64,000 nucleotides of DNA from Bradyrhizobium erythrophlei (GCF_900129505.1 NZ_LT670818.1:124001-188000), one strand, 5' to 3'; shown: positions 43,562 to 56,212, counted from the stretch's first letter. Numbers and translations: made by a program. The notes: a model not told the origin generated them from the letters alone.

Positions 43562-45391
43562 ATGTTCGAAGCCCTGTTCCAGACGTTCGAAGAACCCGAA
43601 AGCGGCGTTGCGCTGGCGGCGCGGCTGTCCGCCTTCCGCGAAGAACTGGCGCGGCGGAACCTGACCGGTTTCGTGATACCCCGCGCCGATCAGCAACAGA
43701 ACGAATATGTCCCGCCCTCGGAAGAGCGGCTGGCCTGGCTTACCGGCTTCACCGGCTCGGCCGGACAGGCGATCGTGCTGGCCCAAGAGGCCGCGGTGTT
43801 CGTCGACGGCCGATATACGCTGCAGGCGGCAAAACAGGTCGACCGCAAGGCCTGGAGCATCGAGCCGCTGGTCGATCCGCCGCCGGAAAACTGGCTGGCC
43901 AGCCACCTCAAGGCCGGCGACCGGCTTGGATTTGATCCCTGGCTGCATACCTCGGCGGCGGCCGAACGGCTGGCGGCGGCCTGTGCCAGGGCCGGCGCGG
44001 AATTGGTCGCCGTCGACAGCAACCCCTTGGATTCGGTATGGACCGAGCGTCCCCAGCCTCCGCTCGGGCCGGTCGCGGTTCACGGCACGCAATTTTCGGG
44101 CGAGGCGGAAACCGAAAAGCTCAAGCGGATACAACTGGAGATCGCGAAACTCGGCGCCGAGGCGCTGGTGTTGTCGGATTCGCACGCGGTGGCGTGGACG
44201 TTCAATATCCGCGGCGCCGACGTCTCGCATACGCCGCTGCCTTTGTCCTATGCCCTGGTGCCGAAGGACGGCCGACCCACGGTGTTCATCGACCACCGCA
44301 AGCTCTCGAACAGCGCCCGCGACCATCTCGAGCGGTCGGCCGATGTCAGGGAACCGGACGCACTGGCGCCCAGCCTTACCGAACTCGCGCAGCACGGCGC
44401 CACGATCGCGCTCGACAGTGCGACCGCCGCCGACGCGCTGAGCCGGCTGATATCGGTCGCCGGCGGCAAGCCCCTGCGCGGCAGCGATCCCGTCAGCCTG
44501 CTCAAGGCGGTGAAGAACGTCACCGAGATCGAAGGCACAAGGAATGCGCACCGGCGCGACGCGATCGCGCTGGCGCGGTTCCTGGCCTGGATCGACCGCG
44601 AAGCGCCGACCGGCTCGCTGACCGAGATCGACACCGTCGAAGCGCTGGAAACCTTCCGCCGCGAGACCGGCGCGCTGAAGGATGTGTCGTTCCCGACCAT
44701 CGCCGGCACCGGCCCCAACGGCGCCATCGTGCATTACCGCGTCACCCGCAAGAGCAACCGACGGATCGTGCCGGGCGATCTCCTGCTGATCGATTCCGGC
44801 GCGCAATACGAGGACGGCACCACCGACGTCACCCGCACCATCGCGATCGGCACACCGACGCTGGAAATGCAGGACCGCTTCACCCGCGTGCTGCGCGGCC
44901 ACATCGCGATCGCGCGCGCGGTGTTTCCCGACGGCACCACCGGCGCGCAGATCGACTCGCTGGCGCGGCAATATCTTTGGCAGGCCGGCATCGATTTCGA
45001 ACACGGCACCGGCCACGGCGTCGGCAGCTATCTCTCGGTGCATGAGGGCCCGGCGCGCATCTCGAAACTCGGCACCACGCCGTTGAAGCGCGGCATGATC
45101 CTGTCCAACGAACCCGGCTACTACAAGACCGATGCGTTCGGAATCCGGATCGAGAACCTGGAGCTGGTGATCGGAACCGACATCGCGGGCGCGGAGAAGC
45201 CGGTCAACGCCTTCGAGACCCTGACACTGGCGCCGATCGACCGCCGCTTGATCGACCTGAACATGCTGAGCGGGGATGAACTGAGCTGGCTCAACGACTA
45301 TCACGAACGCGTCCGCCACGCGGTCCGCCCGCATGTCGACGAGGCCACCAAGGTGTGGCTCGACGCCGCGACGGAGCCGTTGTCGCTGTAG
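43562..45391 (+). CDS. Aminopeptidase P family protein
   Basis: A 609-aa metallopeptidase that removes N-terminal residues preceding proline. The creatinase-type N-terminal domain begins MFEALFQTFEEPESG. The pita-bread catalytic domain supplies the five metal ligands: aspartates in LLIDSGAQY and GTTDVTRT, a histidine in EHGTGHGVG, and glutamates in SNEPGYY and RIENLELV. The length (around 600 aa) matches the larger cytosolic aminopeptidase P group. ATG 43562 was preferred over the frame start at 43466 because of the repeat leader just upstream. Confidence 0.9.
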   Translation: MFEALFQTFEEPESGVALAARLSAFREELARRNLTGFVIPRADQQQNEYVPPSEERLAWLTGFTGSAGQAIVLAQEAAVFVDGRYTLQAAKQVDRKAWSIEPLVDPPPENWLASHLKAGDRLGFDPWLHTSAAAERLAAACARAGAELVAVDSNPLDSVWTERPQPPLGPVAVHGTQFSGEAETEKLKRIQLEIAKLGAEALVLSDSHAVAWTFNIRGADVSHTPLPLSYALVPKDGRPTVFIDHRKLSNSARDHLERSADVREPDALAPSLTELAQHGATIALDSATAADALSRLISVAGGKPLRGSDPVSLLKAVKNVTEIEGTRNAHRRDAIALARFLAWIDREAPTGSLTEIDTVEALETFRRETGALKDVSFPTIAGTGPNGAIVHYRVTRKSNRRIVPGDLLLIDSGAQYEDGTTDVTRTIAIGTPTLEMQDRFTRVLRGHIAIARAVFPDGTTGAQIDSLARQYLWQAGIDFEHGTGHGVGSYLSVHEGPARISKLGTTPLKRGMILSNEPGYYKTDAFGIRIENLELVIGTDIAGAEKPVNAFETLTLAPIDRRLIDLNMLSGDELSWLNDYHERVRHAVRPHVDEATKVWLDAATEPLSL

Positions 45392-45710
45392 GAGCGCTTG
45401 CAGCTGTGCGACCAGCGCGCAGCTGTCATGCTCCGCGATTAGCAAACGGCTGTCATACCCGCGAAGGCGGGTATCCAGTACGCCGCGCCCTCTCGGTTTA
45501 AAACTCCGCTCGGCGGAATGCTGGATCATCCGCCTTCGCGGATGATGACAGCGGTATGAGCAGCTGCGACCATCCCTCTCTTGCCCTCTCTTGCCCTCTC
45601 TTGCTCCGAGGAACCGCCTCCCGGAAACGGAATAGCCGCATTCCGAAACGTCGGTATTCCCGGGGAGCGATACCGCTACAGTCCGGTTCACCAGCTGGAA
45701 TCGGACCTCG
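45392..45710. other. Intergenic region between pepP and the MFS gene
   Basis: About 319 nt containing an inverted-repeat element (45449-45552) and three 10-bp tandem units CCCTCTCTTG at 45574-45603. No gene seen. Confidence 0.5.
45449..45552. repeat. Inverted-repeat element (CCGCGAAGGCGG family)
   Basis: The left arm starting GCTGTCATACCCGCGAAGG (45449-45478) and the right arm ending CGCGGATGATGACAGC (45521-45552) form an imperfect ~30-bp inverted repeat with a ~40-nt centre. A half copy lies at 47736-47774. This is a second repeat family, distinct from the ATTCCG family. Confidence 0.7.
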
Positions 45711-46994
45711 ATGCACGGAGTGATGGGCAAGCCGCCCGGCGCGGCAACGGACAATAACGGCGTCGCGGCGTCCCGGATCATGCTGCTGTTGCTGGTTGCG
45801 ATGACCGGGGTGGCGCCGATTTCGCTCTATATGCTGGTGCCGGCGCTGCCGTTGCTGGCTTCCACGTTCGGCCGCGACATCTCCGTCGCGCAGATGACGG
45901 TGTCGCTGTACATGGTCGGCATCGCCTGCTCGCAGATCATCATGGGGCCGCTGTCGGATCGTTTCGGACGCCGCCCGGTGCTGCTCGCAGGCCTCGGCCT
46001 GATGGTGCTGGCGAGTGCGGCCTGCATCTTCGCCGAGACCCTGCCGCAACTGATCGCCGCGCGCTTCCTGCAGGCGCTGGGCGGCGCCACCGGCATGGTG
46101 GTGAGCCGCGCCATCATTCGCGATCTCTACAGCCGCGAGCGCATCGGTTCGATGATCTCGCTGGTCATCGCGGTGATGATGATCGCGCAGATGCTGAGCC
46201 CGCTGACCGGCGGCCTGCTCGAAACCGCGTTCGGCTGGCGCTCGATCTTCTATGTCATTACCGCCGCGTCGCTGATCATCGCCGTGGCGATCGCGCTGAC
46301 GCTGCCGGAAACGCGCCGCGTCCGCGCCGGGGGCGGCAATTTCCGCGGCGATGTCGGCTATCTCGTCACCAGCCGCCCCTTCATCGGCTACATGCTGTGC
46401 CAGGTGCTGGCCTCGCAGATCATCTTCACCTTCGCCGGCGGCGGGCCCTATATCGTGGTGACGCAGATGGGCCGGTCCAGCGCCGAATATGGCGCCTGGT
46501 TCGCCGCCACCGGGTTCGCCTATCTGATCGGCAATTTGTTCTGCGTGCGCTTCGCGCCCCGGCATTCCCTGGAGAAACTGATCTGGTTCGGGCTGGCGCT
46601 GCAATTGACGGGCGCCTTCCTGAACCTGGTCTGGGGCGTCGCCGGGCTCAATATGATGCCGTCCTGGCTGTTCGGCACCCAGATGCTGGTGATGTTCGCC
46701 AACGCCTTCGTGATGTCGAACTCGGCGGCCGGCGCCATCAGCGTTCGCCCCGAAGCCGCCGGCACCGCTTCCGGCGCGATGGGGTTCCTGCAGATGGGCA
46801 TCGGCTCGCTGTTCTCGCAATTCGGCGCCTGGCTCGGCGGCCATTTTGCAAGCCCGATGCCGCTCAACGCCGCCATCGTCATCCTGTCGATCGCCTGTGC
46901 CTCGACCATGATTTTCCTCGTTCCTCGTCGCGACGTCGTGGTGAGCGAGGAACTGATCGAGCAGGCGGAGGAGGAAGAGTCGGGGATGATGTAG
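45711..46994 (+). CDS. Bcr/CflA-family MFS drug efflux transporter
   Basis: A 427-aa inner-membrane exporter with about twelve hydrophobic segments. GPLSDRFGRRPVLLAGLGL is the MFS motif A, and ISLYMLVPALPLLASTFG, RFLQALGGATGMVVSRAIIRD and SPLTGGLLETAFGWRSIF are typical of the drug:H+ antiporter-1 Bcr/CflA group. It probably exports small molecules or drugs using proton influx. ATG 45711 or ATG 45723 could be the start; the latter has a closer GGAG. The C-terminus is acidic. Confidence 0.88.
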   Translation: MHGVMGKPPGAATDNNGVAASRIMLLLLVAMTGVAPISLYMLVPALPLLASTFGRDISVAQMTVSLYMVGIACSQIIMGPLSDRFGRRPVLLAGLGLMVLASAACIFAETLPQLIAARFLQALGGATGMVVSRAIIRDLYSRERIGSMISLVIAVMMIAQMLSPLTGGLLETAFGWRSIFYVITAASLIIAVAIALTLPETRRVRAGGGNFRGDVGYLVTSRPFIGYMLCQVLASQIIFTFAGGGPYIVVTQMGRSSAEYGAWFAATGFAYLIGNLFCVRFAPRHSLEKLIWFGLALQLTGAFLNLVWGVAGLNMMPSWLFGTQMLVMFANAFVMSNSAAGAISVRPEAAGTASGAMGFLQMGIGSLFSQFGAWLGGHFASPMPLNAAIVILSIACASTMIFLVPRRDVVVSEELIEQAEEEESGMM

Positions 46995-47029
46995 CGGCAC
47001 GCAACACCCTCGATCTCTTTGCCCATGCA

Positions 47030-47720
47030 AACTTTCGCCAGGACGGCAACTCGCCGGATGCACTCTCTGACGATTCATTCTCGCACTCTTGCATTTCGAA
47101 CAGCGCATTCTCGCAAGACACGGTTTCGCACCCTCGCCGCAGGGTTTGCGCGAGGTTTTGCCATTTCGTTCGGCCCTCCTCATTTAGAGGGCGCAGGGAA
47201 TGCCGGGCGTCCGATGCGCCCGATAGCCGCGTGTGCAGGGATAGTGGGTAGTGCGCACACGCGTTAGTCAGGTCACACCGGCAAAACACCCGGCATTCCC
47301 CGCGCAATGGTTTACGGCTTACTTCGTGCTCTTCCCGGCGATCGGGCTTTTTTGTCACCGTCACCAGCGAAAACTTGTTTTCGCCGACTTGACACCAGCG
47401 TCGAGGCGTCAGAACCACACGACTTCGCCGTCCGCCTCAGGTGCTCTCGTCTTCAGCACCGTCAGCGTCCACCGCATCCCGCTCCAACGTCCGTGACGAT
47501 CGCGAAACGCCCCTCTGTGTGGGACGGGACGACGGCAATATGAACTGATTTGGCATTTCTGAAAATCAGAATATTTTTTCAAAAGGGGCTGGACAGAGGG
47601 GTCGGAAAACAGCCCAGGTGATTTGCCCGTCGGGTGGCGGGAGTTGTTTATGTCGCCTCACAATGATGGTTCATCGCCCCGTTCGACCGGGCGACTCAAG
47701 TACGCAACGGCTTCTCGGTC
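47030..47720. repeat. Large dispersed repeat-type region, non-coding
   Basis: A long stretch with no plausible gene. Translations in several frames give Ser/Arg/His-rich strings that I remember as recurrent spurious ORFs in Bradyrhizobium genomes. Internal structure: GCGCAGGGAATGCCGGG (47191-47207) and its complement with one mismatch (47289-47305) form a 17-bp inverted repeat around an 81-nt spacer. The family identification is from memory and the boundaries are estimates. Confidence 0.5.
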
Positions 47721-47735
47721 GAATTACGACCGTCT

Positions 47736-47774
47736 CTGGAATACTGGATCATCCGCATTCGCGGATGATGACAC
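47736..47774. repeat. Half copy of the CCGCGAAGGCGG repeat
   Basis: CTGGATCATCCGCATTCGCGGATGATGACA matches the right arm of the element at 45449-45552 with one change; the left arm is missing. Confidence 0.6.
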
Positions 47775-47815
47775 GGGAGTGTGGGCGAGGCATCATGCGT
47801 TCTGCGCCCGCCCCC

Positions 47816-50008
<2,193 letters not shown>

Positions 50009-50050
50009 TCAGCGGCGTTCCCCGGGTGCTGCACGCAGGCGGTACGACGC

Positions 50051-51736
50051 CTAACTCGCCGCCTTCAGCAACCGTTCCGCCGCGGCTCTCGCCTCGGCGG
50101 TGATTTCGGCGCCGGCCAGCATGCGGGCGATCTCCTCGCGGCGGTGATCGGCGGCGAGCGCGTTGACGCGGGTGGCGACGCGCTTGCCCTTGTCGAGCGC
50201 ATCCTTCGAAATCAACAGATGCTGGTTGGCGCGTGCCGCGACCTGCGGCGCGTGCGTTACCGCCATCACCTGCACCTGGCCCGCGAGCCGCGCCAGCCGC
50301 GCACCGATCGCGTCCGCCACCGCGCCGCCGACGCCGGTATCGATTTCGTCGAACACCAGAGTGGGCGCCGAGCCGCGATCGGACAGCACCACCTTGAGCG
50401 CCAGCAAAAACCGCGACAGCTCGCCGCCGGAAGCGACCTTCATCAGCGGTCCCGCCTTGGTGCCGGGATTGGTCTGCACCCAGAACTCGACGCGATCGAA
50501 ACCCTGCGGACCCGGCGACTTCGGATCGGAATCGATCTGCGTCATGAACCTGGCGCGTTCGAGCTTCAGCGGCGCCAGTTCGGCGTTGACGGCCTTGTTG
50601 AGTTTCTCCGCCGATTTTGTGCGCGCCGCAGAGAGCTTGGTGGCAGCGGCGCTATAGCGGCCGTCCGCTTCCGCCGCGGCCGCCTCCAGCTTCTTCAGGC
50701 GGTCGGCGCCGGCATCGATCAGCGCGACGTCGGCGGCGTATTTCTTGGCAAGCTCCGCAAGACCATCGACCGGCGTGGAATATTTGCGCGAGGCGGCGCG
50801 CAGCGCGAACAGCCGCTCCTCGATGCGCTCGAGCTCGGCAGGGTCGAAATCCGCCGCGATCAGCGCCGCGTGGAGGTGCTGGTCGGCCTCCTCGAGCGCG
50901 TTGATCGCCGCGTCGATCGCCTTCACCGCGGGTTCGACCAGCGCCGGCAGATTTCCGGCGCGGCGTTCCAGCCGGCGCACCGCCGCCGACAGCGCGGACA
51001 CCGGCGAATGCGGGCCGCCGACCGCGTCCTGCGCCTCGCGCAGGTCGGCGGCGATCTTCTCGCCCTGCATCATCGTGGTGCGGCGTTCGGCGAGCGCGGT
51101 CTCCTCGCCGTCTTTGGGTGCAAGTCTTTTCAGTTCGTCGGAGGAATGGCGCAGATAGTCCGCCTCGCGCGCGGCGCGCTCCATGTCGGCGCGATGCGCC
51201 TCCAGCACGCCGTTGGCGGCGCGCCTGGCCTCCCACAGCTCTTCCAGTGCCGTGACGTCCTTCTCGAGCCCGGCAAAGGCGTCGAGCAGGCGGCGGTGGG
51301 TGGATGCATCGACCAGCGCCCGCTCGTCATGCTGGCCGTGAATCTCGACCAGCGCGGAGCCGACCGCTTTGAGGGTCTGCACGCTGATCGCCTGATCGTT
51401 GATGAAGGCGCGGGTGCGGCCGTCGGCCAGCTGGACGCGGCGCAGGATTATCTCGCACGAATCCTCGGAACTCGTGTCGTCGAGCCCGTTGTCGCTGAGG
51501 ATCTTCGAGGCCGGATGCCCCTTCGGCACGTCGAACACCGCGGTGACCTGGCCCTGCTCCGCGCCGTGCCGCACGAGCCCGGCATCGCCGCGGCCGCCGA
51601 GCGCCAGCGCGAAGGCATCGAGGAGAATGGATTTGCCCGCGCCGGTTTCGCCGGTCAGCACCGCGAGCCCACGGGAAAACTCGATATCGAGCCGTTCGAT
51701 CAGGACGATGTCACGGATCGAAAGACGCGCCAGCAT
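50051..51736 (-). CDS. recN: DNA repair protein RecN
   Basis: A 561-aa SMC-like ATPase that acts in double-strand-break repair. Walker A is [15 protein letters not shown], with coiled-coil-rich central segments ([38 protein letters not shown]). The C-terminal ABC half shows the signature [14 protein letters not shown], Walker [16 protein letters not shown] and a late HAPQVAARA. The start lies 13 nt after bamD with only a weak ribosome site, which suggests coupling. Confidence 0.96.
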   Translation of the reverse strand: MLARLSIRDIVLIERLDIEFSRGLAVLTGETGAGKSILLDAFALALGGRGDAGLVRHGAEQGQVTAVFDVPKGHPASKILSDNGLDDTSSEDSCEIILRRVQLADGRTRAFINDQAISVQTLKAVGSALVEIHGQHDERALVDASTHRRLLDAFAGLEKDVTALEELWEARRAANGVLEAHRADMERAAREADYLRHSSDELKRLAPKDGEETALAERRTTMMQGEKIAADLREAQDAVGGPHSPVSALSAAVRRLERRAGNLPALVEPAVKAIDAAINALEEADQHLHAALIAADFDPAELERIEERLFALRAASRKYSTPVDGLAELAKKYAADVALIDAGADRLKKLEAAAAEADGRYSAAATKLSAARTKSAEKLNKAVNAELAPLKLERARFMTQIDSDPKSPGPQGFDRVEFWVQTNPGTKAGPLMKVASGGELSRFLLALKVVLSDRGSAPTLVFDEIDTGVGGAVADAIGARLARLAGQVQVMAVTHAPQVAARANQHLLISKDALDKGKRVATRVNALAADHRREEIARMLAGAEITAEARAAAERLLKAAS

Positions 51737-51749
51737 GGAAGGTAAGACC

Positions 51750-52649
51750 CTAACCGAGACCCAGTTTCTTGAAGGCTTTGGAGATGTAGGAGCTCGTGTT
51801 CTCGCTCGGCTCGACTCCGCCCGACTTTACAAGATTATAGGCGTCTTTGTACCAGGGGCTATCAGGAAAATTGTGCCCGAGCACGGCGGCGGCGGTCTGC
51901 GCCTCGCCGACGATGCCGATCGCCATATAGGCCTCGGTGAGCCGGGCCAGCGCTTCCTCAACATGCCGCGTGGTCTGATAGCGCGTGACCACGGTCTTGA
52001 ACCGGTTGATGGCGGCGGTGTAGTCGCGCTTTTCCATGTAGTAACGGCCGACGTCCATCTCCTTGCCGGCGAGTTGGTCGCGCGCGCCCTCGAGCTTGGC
52101 CTTGGCGCTGACGGCATATTCCGAGGTCGGATATTTGCGGATCACCTCTTCCAGCGCGGCGATCGCCTTCTCAGTGCGGGCCTGGTCGCGCGAAACATCC
52201 GGGATCTGGTCGTAATGCGAGGCCGCGATCAGATATTGCGCGTAGGCCGCATCCGGGCTTCCCGGATGCAGGGTGACGTAACGGGTCGCAGCACCAATGC
52301 AGCTGTCATAGTCGCCGGCGTTGTAGAAGGCATAGGCCGACATCAGAAGCGATTTGCGCGCCCAGTCGGAATAGGGATGCTGGCGGTCCACTTCCTCGAA
52401 TTTCTTCGACGCCGCCTTTGGATCGCTTTTCTGGTTCATCAGGAACAAGCCCTCATTGTAGAGCTTGTCCGCCGGCTCCTCGACGAAGGTATCGTCCTTC
52501 GCCATGAACTTGTCCCACAGCGCGCCGGTGCCGCAGCCGCTCAAGGAGGTCGCGAGCGCGATCAGACCCGCGGCCAGGCGCAGCTGCCGGCCGAATCGGG
52601 CGCCAGCCGATATCCTGCGCAGTTCGAGCGTCATACGCCGTGCCGACAT
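51750..52649 (-). CDS. bamD: Outer membrane protein assembly factor BamD
   Basis: A 299-aa lipoprotein of the BAM complex that inserts beta-barrel proteins into the outer membrane. The lipobox LSGC lies near residue 38 after a hydrophobic signal (RLAAGLIALATSLSGC). The mature part is tetratricopeptide repeats: EPADKLYNEGLFLMNQKSDP, RYVTLHPGSPDAAYAQYLIA and ARLTEAYMAIGIVGEAQTAA. ATG 52649 (or 52634) gives a normal signal peptide; the longer frame upstream is rejected. It precedes recN and follows lpxC in the same direction. Confidence 0.93.
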   Translation of the reverse strand: MSARRMTLELRRISAGARFGRQLRLAAGLIALATSLSGCGTGALWDKFMAKDDTFVEEPADKLYNEGLFLMNQKSDPKAASKKFEEVDRQHPYSDWARKSLLMSAYAFYNAGDYDSCIGAATRYVTLHPGSPDAAYAQYLIAASHYDQIPDVSRDQARTEKAIAALEEVIRKYPTSEYAVSAKAKLEGARDQLAGKEMDVGRYYMEKRDYTAAINRFKTVVTRYQTTRHVEEALARLTEAYMAIGIVGEAQTAAAVLGHNFPDSPWYKDAYNLVKSGGVEPSENTSSYISKAFKKLGLG

Positions 52650-52987
52650 GAATTTTAGACCTGATGCCTGTGCTACAGTGCCCGCGCGCGCCCCCTGAGC
52701 CTGCTCATGGACGCCATGATTGCCGTGCCCGTGGCGCCTGCCATGCAACCGGGGCCATTTAACCGAAAAAAGTTTATTAACCAACCGGATACGCAGGCAT
52801 TTCGCCCGGATTAAGGCGGCTTGGGGCGATCGCCGCCGAACATGGTTACTTCCGTGAATTGAGCAGGATACGGTGCGCGGCGGCGCTCGGGATGCGTCCC
52901 GGCACGAGTTCAGGGCAAGTCGGGACCTTCCGAAGCGGCAGGCCCCCGCGAAGAAGGACAAAAGTCAGGAGATGTCCCAGAGGACAC
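52650..52987. other. Intergenic region upstream of bamD
   Basis: About 338 nt. The AT-rich segment around 52757-52790 is the likeliest site of a bamD promoter (minus strand TTGGTT and TTAAAT 16 nt apart), but I am not confident. No RNA gene seen. Confidence 0.35.
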
Positions 52988-53947
52988 TCAGGAAACGTCG
53001 GGGCCGTAGGCCGGGGCGATCATGCCGCCGACCATGCCACTGCCGGCTTCGGCATAGACGCGCGAGCGACGGGCGGTTTCGGCTTCGATCACCCGCCAGG
53101 CGCTGCGGTCGGCCAAAAGGGCCGTGAGCACGGCGTGATTGAGCTTGTGACCGCCGCGCACCGAGCGATAGGCACCGAGCAGCGGCAGGCCGGCCAGCGC
53201 GAGATCGCCGATCACATCCAGCACCTTGTGGCGGACGCATTCGTCGTTGTAGCGCAGGCCTTCGGCGTTGAGCAGGCGGGTTTCGTCGAACACCACCGTA
53301 TTCTCGAACGAGGAGCCGAGCGCAAAACCGGCGCTCCAGAGCCGCGCGACATCGTTCATGCAGCCGAAGGTGCGGGCGCGGCAGATCTCGCGGCGGAACC
53401 GTTCCGGGGTGAGATCGAGCGAATAGTTCTGGCGGCCGATCACGGGATTGGTGAAGTCGATTTCGATCTCGGCGCGGAAACCGGCCGCATAAGGCCGTAA
53501 CTCGCCAAAGGAGTCGCCCATGACGACCTGTACCGGCTTCAAGATCTGGAGGAAGCGGCGCGACCCGAACTGGGTCAGTATGCCGGCCTGGTCGATTGCC
53601 GCGACGAAGGCAGCCGCGCTACCGTCCATGATCGGAACTTCAGGGCCGTCGATTTCGATCGTGGCGTTATCGACGCCCATCCCGCGCAATGCAGCAAGCA
53701 CGTGTTCGGCGGTGGAAACCAGCGGACCTTCGCGGTCGCCCAACACGGTCGCGAATTCAGTGGCGATCACCGATTCCGCTGTCGCCTGAACTTCGCGGTC
53801 GCGACCTTCCAGGCCACTGCGGACAAAAATAAAACCTGCATCGACGGGAGCAGGTCCGACGGTCAGATTGACGGGAAGACCGGAATGTACCCCGACGCCC
53901 GTCACGGTAGCTTGCGACCGAAGCGTTGTCTGCCGGCTAAATTTCAT
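52988..53947 (-). CDS. lpxC: UDP-3-O-acyl-N-acetylglucosamine deacetylase
   Basis: A 319-aa zinc enzyme that commits precursor to lipid A synthesis. Metal ligands are visible: a histidine in STAEHVLAALRG, and the HKVLDVIGDLALAG motif with histidine and aspartate. The catalytic histidine is in GGHKLNHAVL. The N-terminus MKFSRQTTLRSQATVTGVG and NARIEIDG-like VDNATIEIDGPEVPIMDGS are typical. ATG 53947 was chosen over GTG 53962. It follows ftsZ across a terminator and 360 nt, so it probably has its own promoter. Confidence 0.96.
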   Translation of the reverse strand: MKFSRQTTLRSQATVTGVGVHSGLPVNLTVGPAPVDAGFIFVRSGLEGRDREVQATAESVIATEFATVLGDREGPLVSTAEHVLAALRGMGVDNATIEIDGPEVPIMDGSAAAFVAAIDQAGILTQFGSRRFLQILKPVQVVMGDSFGELRPYAAGFRAEIEIDFTNPVIGRQNYSLDLTPERFRREICRARTFGCMNDVARLWSAGFALGSSFENTVVFDETRLLNAEGLRYNDECVRHKVLDVIGDLALAGLPLLGAYRSVRGGHKLNHAVLTALLADRSAWRVIEAETARRSRVYAEAGSGMVGGMIAPAYGPDVS

Positions 53948-54246
53948 GCGAAAGCTGCCCACTACCGACTTACCAAGAGATCAAAACCACGATCAGAACG
54001 CGAGCGGTTCCAAGTGATTCGTCTCTAAGTTTCCCCAAGTCACGCGCAGACAATACCACTGCCCTAAAGAGCACCAACTCACGCTTTTTTACCGATTGTT
54101 ACCCTATCTCTGCCGTATTCGCGCCAAAGCTTGACCAAATTACGGAACGTTTGGGGACGATTTCGGCCGCGCCATCTCAGCACGAAATGCAAAATTAATC
54201 ATTTATAATCAGTTGCTTGGCACGCAGGCTCGGCGAGCCGCGCGCC
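53948..54246. other. Intergenic, likely lpxC promoter region
   Basis: About 300 nt of fairly AT-rich DNA between the ftsZ terminator and lpxC. It should hold the lpxC promoter, but I could not identify -35/-10 boxes with confidence. Confidence 0.4.
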
Positions 54247-54285
54247 ACAAAAATTAAGGTCCCGGCTGGCTGGAGCCGGGACCTT
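54247..54285 (-). terminator. Rho-independent terminator after ftsZ
   Basis: Read on the minus strand, arms AAGGTCCCGGCT and AGCCGGGACCTT form a perfect 12-bp stem with a 6-nt loop (54256-54285), followed by AATTTTTGT. It lies 26 nt after the ftsZ stop and is the clearest intrinsic terminator in the window. Confidence 0.9.
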
Positions 54286-54310
54286 TGGTGTCATCCGAAT
54301 TGTAACAATC

Positions 54311-56122
54311 TCAGCTGGACTGCCGGCGCAGGAAGGCGGGGATATCCAAATGATCGTCGCCCTGTGGCGGGGCGGCAACAGGTGCGGGGCGGCCATGGGC
54401 GTCCAGGCCCTGCGGCGCTGGCCGGCGAGCGTATTCGGATACCGGATCGTTGGAAGCGATCTGCTGGGCGACCGGGCGTTGCGGCTTGCGCTCCGGCATC
54501 GGCGGCATCGGCGTCATGGCCGGACCCGAGGCACGGGCCACGATTGGCGGCTCGGTCTCCTCGTCGCGGCGGCCGAGGCCGACATTGGCGAGGCGCTGCA
54601 ACAGCGACATCCGGGTCTTCTGCGGGTGCTCTTCCTCCGAATCACCGTGGGCCTGCCGGATTTCGTTCTGGGCGGGCATCGGCAGATCCTCGAATTTCGG
54701 CATCCGTGGCGCCCGCGCCGGCGGGCGTTCCGCCGCCTGCGGGATGAAGGTTTCGGGCGTGGCCGCCTCCTGGACCTCGACGCGGGTGACGTCGTGGTCG
54801 GGGAACAGGGTCGGCTTCTGCGCGGCGATCGGGCGAACGGTAACATCGCCATAGGAAGCCGAATGCAGCGGCCCGGACGCCGCCGGCTGTTGCCGGGTCT
54901 CGGGAGCAACCGCCGCCGCAATGGCTGCGAGCGCAGCGCGTTCGTGGCTGTTCGAGGTGCGCTGCGGCGGCGCCGCAACGGGAGCCGCCTGCACCGGGGC
55001 CTGCGCGTCCATCTTCTGGGCCGCACGCTCGGCAAGGCGGGCATTGTCGGCGCGCAGGCGGGCGGTCAGTTCGGCCAGGCGGTTTTCCGGCGAGGCGGCG
55101 GGAGCCACCGCTGCGGCCGGGAGCGTCGCACCCGGCGTCGCGTTGTTGCGGATCAGCGCCTGTTCGATGCCGGTGGCAACGACCGAGACGCGGATGATGC
55201 CGTCGAGGCTCTCGTCGAAGGTAGCGCCGACGATGATATTGGCGTCCTGATCGACTTCCTCGCGAATGCGGGTGGCGGCTTCGTCGACTTCGAACAGCGT
55301 CAGGTCCTTGCCGCCGGTGATCGAAATCAGAAGGCCGCGTGCGCCCTTCATCGAACTGTCGTCGATCAGCGGATTGGCGATCGCGGCCTCGGCCGCGGTC
55401 AAAGCGCGCTTGTCGCCGGAGGCTTCGCCGGTGCCCATCATCGCCTTGCCCATCTCGCGCATCACGGCGCGGACGTCGGCAAAGTCGAGATTGATCAGGC
55501 CTTCCTTGACCATCAGGTCGGTGATGCAGGCAACGCCCGAATAGAGCACCTGGTCGGCCATCGCGAAGGCGTCGGCAAAGGTGGTCTTTTCGTTGGCGAC
55601 CCGGAACAGGTTCTGGTTCGGGATGATCAGCAGCGTATCGACCACCTTGTGCAGCTCGGCGATGCCGGCTTCCGCGGTGCGCATGCGGCGTTGGCCCTCG
55701 AAGTGGAACGGCTTCGTCACCACGCCGACGGTGAGGATCCCCATGTCGCGGGCGGTCTTGGCGATCACTGGCGCCGCCCCGGTGCCGGTGCCGCCGCCCA
55801 TGCCGGCGGTGACGAACACCATGTTGGCACCGGAGAGATGGTCGCGGATCTCATCGAAGACTTCCTGGGCCGCCGCCGCGCCGACGTCGGGCTGCGAGCC
55901 GGCGCCGAGGCCCTGGGTGACCTGGGTTCCCATCTGGATGATGCGCTGCGCCTTCGACATGGTGAGCGCCTGCGCGTCGGTATTGGCGACGACGAAATCG
56001 ACCCCCTGCAAACCGGCGGTGATCATGTTGTTGACGGCGTTGCCGCCGGCTCCACCAACGCCAAACACGGTGATACGCGGCTTGAGTTCGCTAATGTCGG
56101 GGGGAGTGAGATTGAGTGCCAT
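54311..56122 (-). CDS. ftsZ: Cell division protein FtsZ
   Basis: A 603-aa tubulin-like GTPase that forms the Z ring. The GTP-binding domain has [16 protein letters not shown], the tubulin signature [12 protein letters not shown] and the T7-loop region ([11 protein letters not shown]). After residue ~320 there is a ~270-residue linker rich in Ala, Pro and Gln, then the conserved C-terminal peptide [10 protein letters not shown] that binds FtsA. The linker makes it much longer than the ~380-aa E. coli protein, as is usual in Bradyrhizobium-type species. GAGAGGCAACC precedes ATG 56122. Confidence 0.98.
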   Translation of the reverse strand: MALNLTPPDISELKPRITVFGVGGAGGNAVNNMITAGLQGVDFVVANTDAQALTMSKAQRIIQMGTQVTQGLGAGSQPDVGAAAAQEVFDEIRDHLSGANMVFVTAGMGGGTGTGAAPVIAKTARDMGILTVGVVTKPFHFEGQRRMRTAEAGIAELHKVVDTLLIIPNQNLFRVANEKTTFADAFAMADQVLYSGVACITDLMVKEGLINLDFADVRAVMREMGKAMMGTGEASGDKRALTAAEAAIANPLIDDSSMKGARGLLISITGGKDLTLFEVDEAATRIREEVDQDANIIVGATFDESLDGIIRVSVVATGIEQALIRNNATPGATLPAAAVAPAASPENRLAELTARLRADNARLAERAAQKMDAQAPVQAAPVAAPPQRTSNSHERAALAAIAAAVAPETRQQPAASGPLHSASYGDVTVRPIAAQKPTLFPDHDVTRVEVQEAATPETFIPQAAERPPARAPRMPKFEDLPMPAQNEIRQAHGDSEEEHPQKTRMSLLQRLANVGLGRRDEETEPPIVARASGPAMTPMPPMPERKPQRPVAQQIASNDPVSEYARRPAPQGLDAHGRPAPVAAPPQGDDHLDIPAFLRRQSS

Positions 56123-56212
56123 GGTTGCCTCTCGATTACGACGCGCGCGTTGATTCGCCCCGGCCGGCGGCCGCGGGGGTTGGTGAAAGTCGAAGGATGC
56201 GGAACAGATTCA

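Noticed and set aside
47019..47543. Overlapping ORFs of 78-82 codons
   Set aside because: No ribosome sites, odd Ser/Arg/His-rich composition and several frames open at once; better explained by the repeat region.
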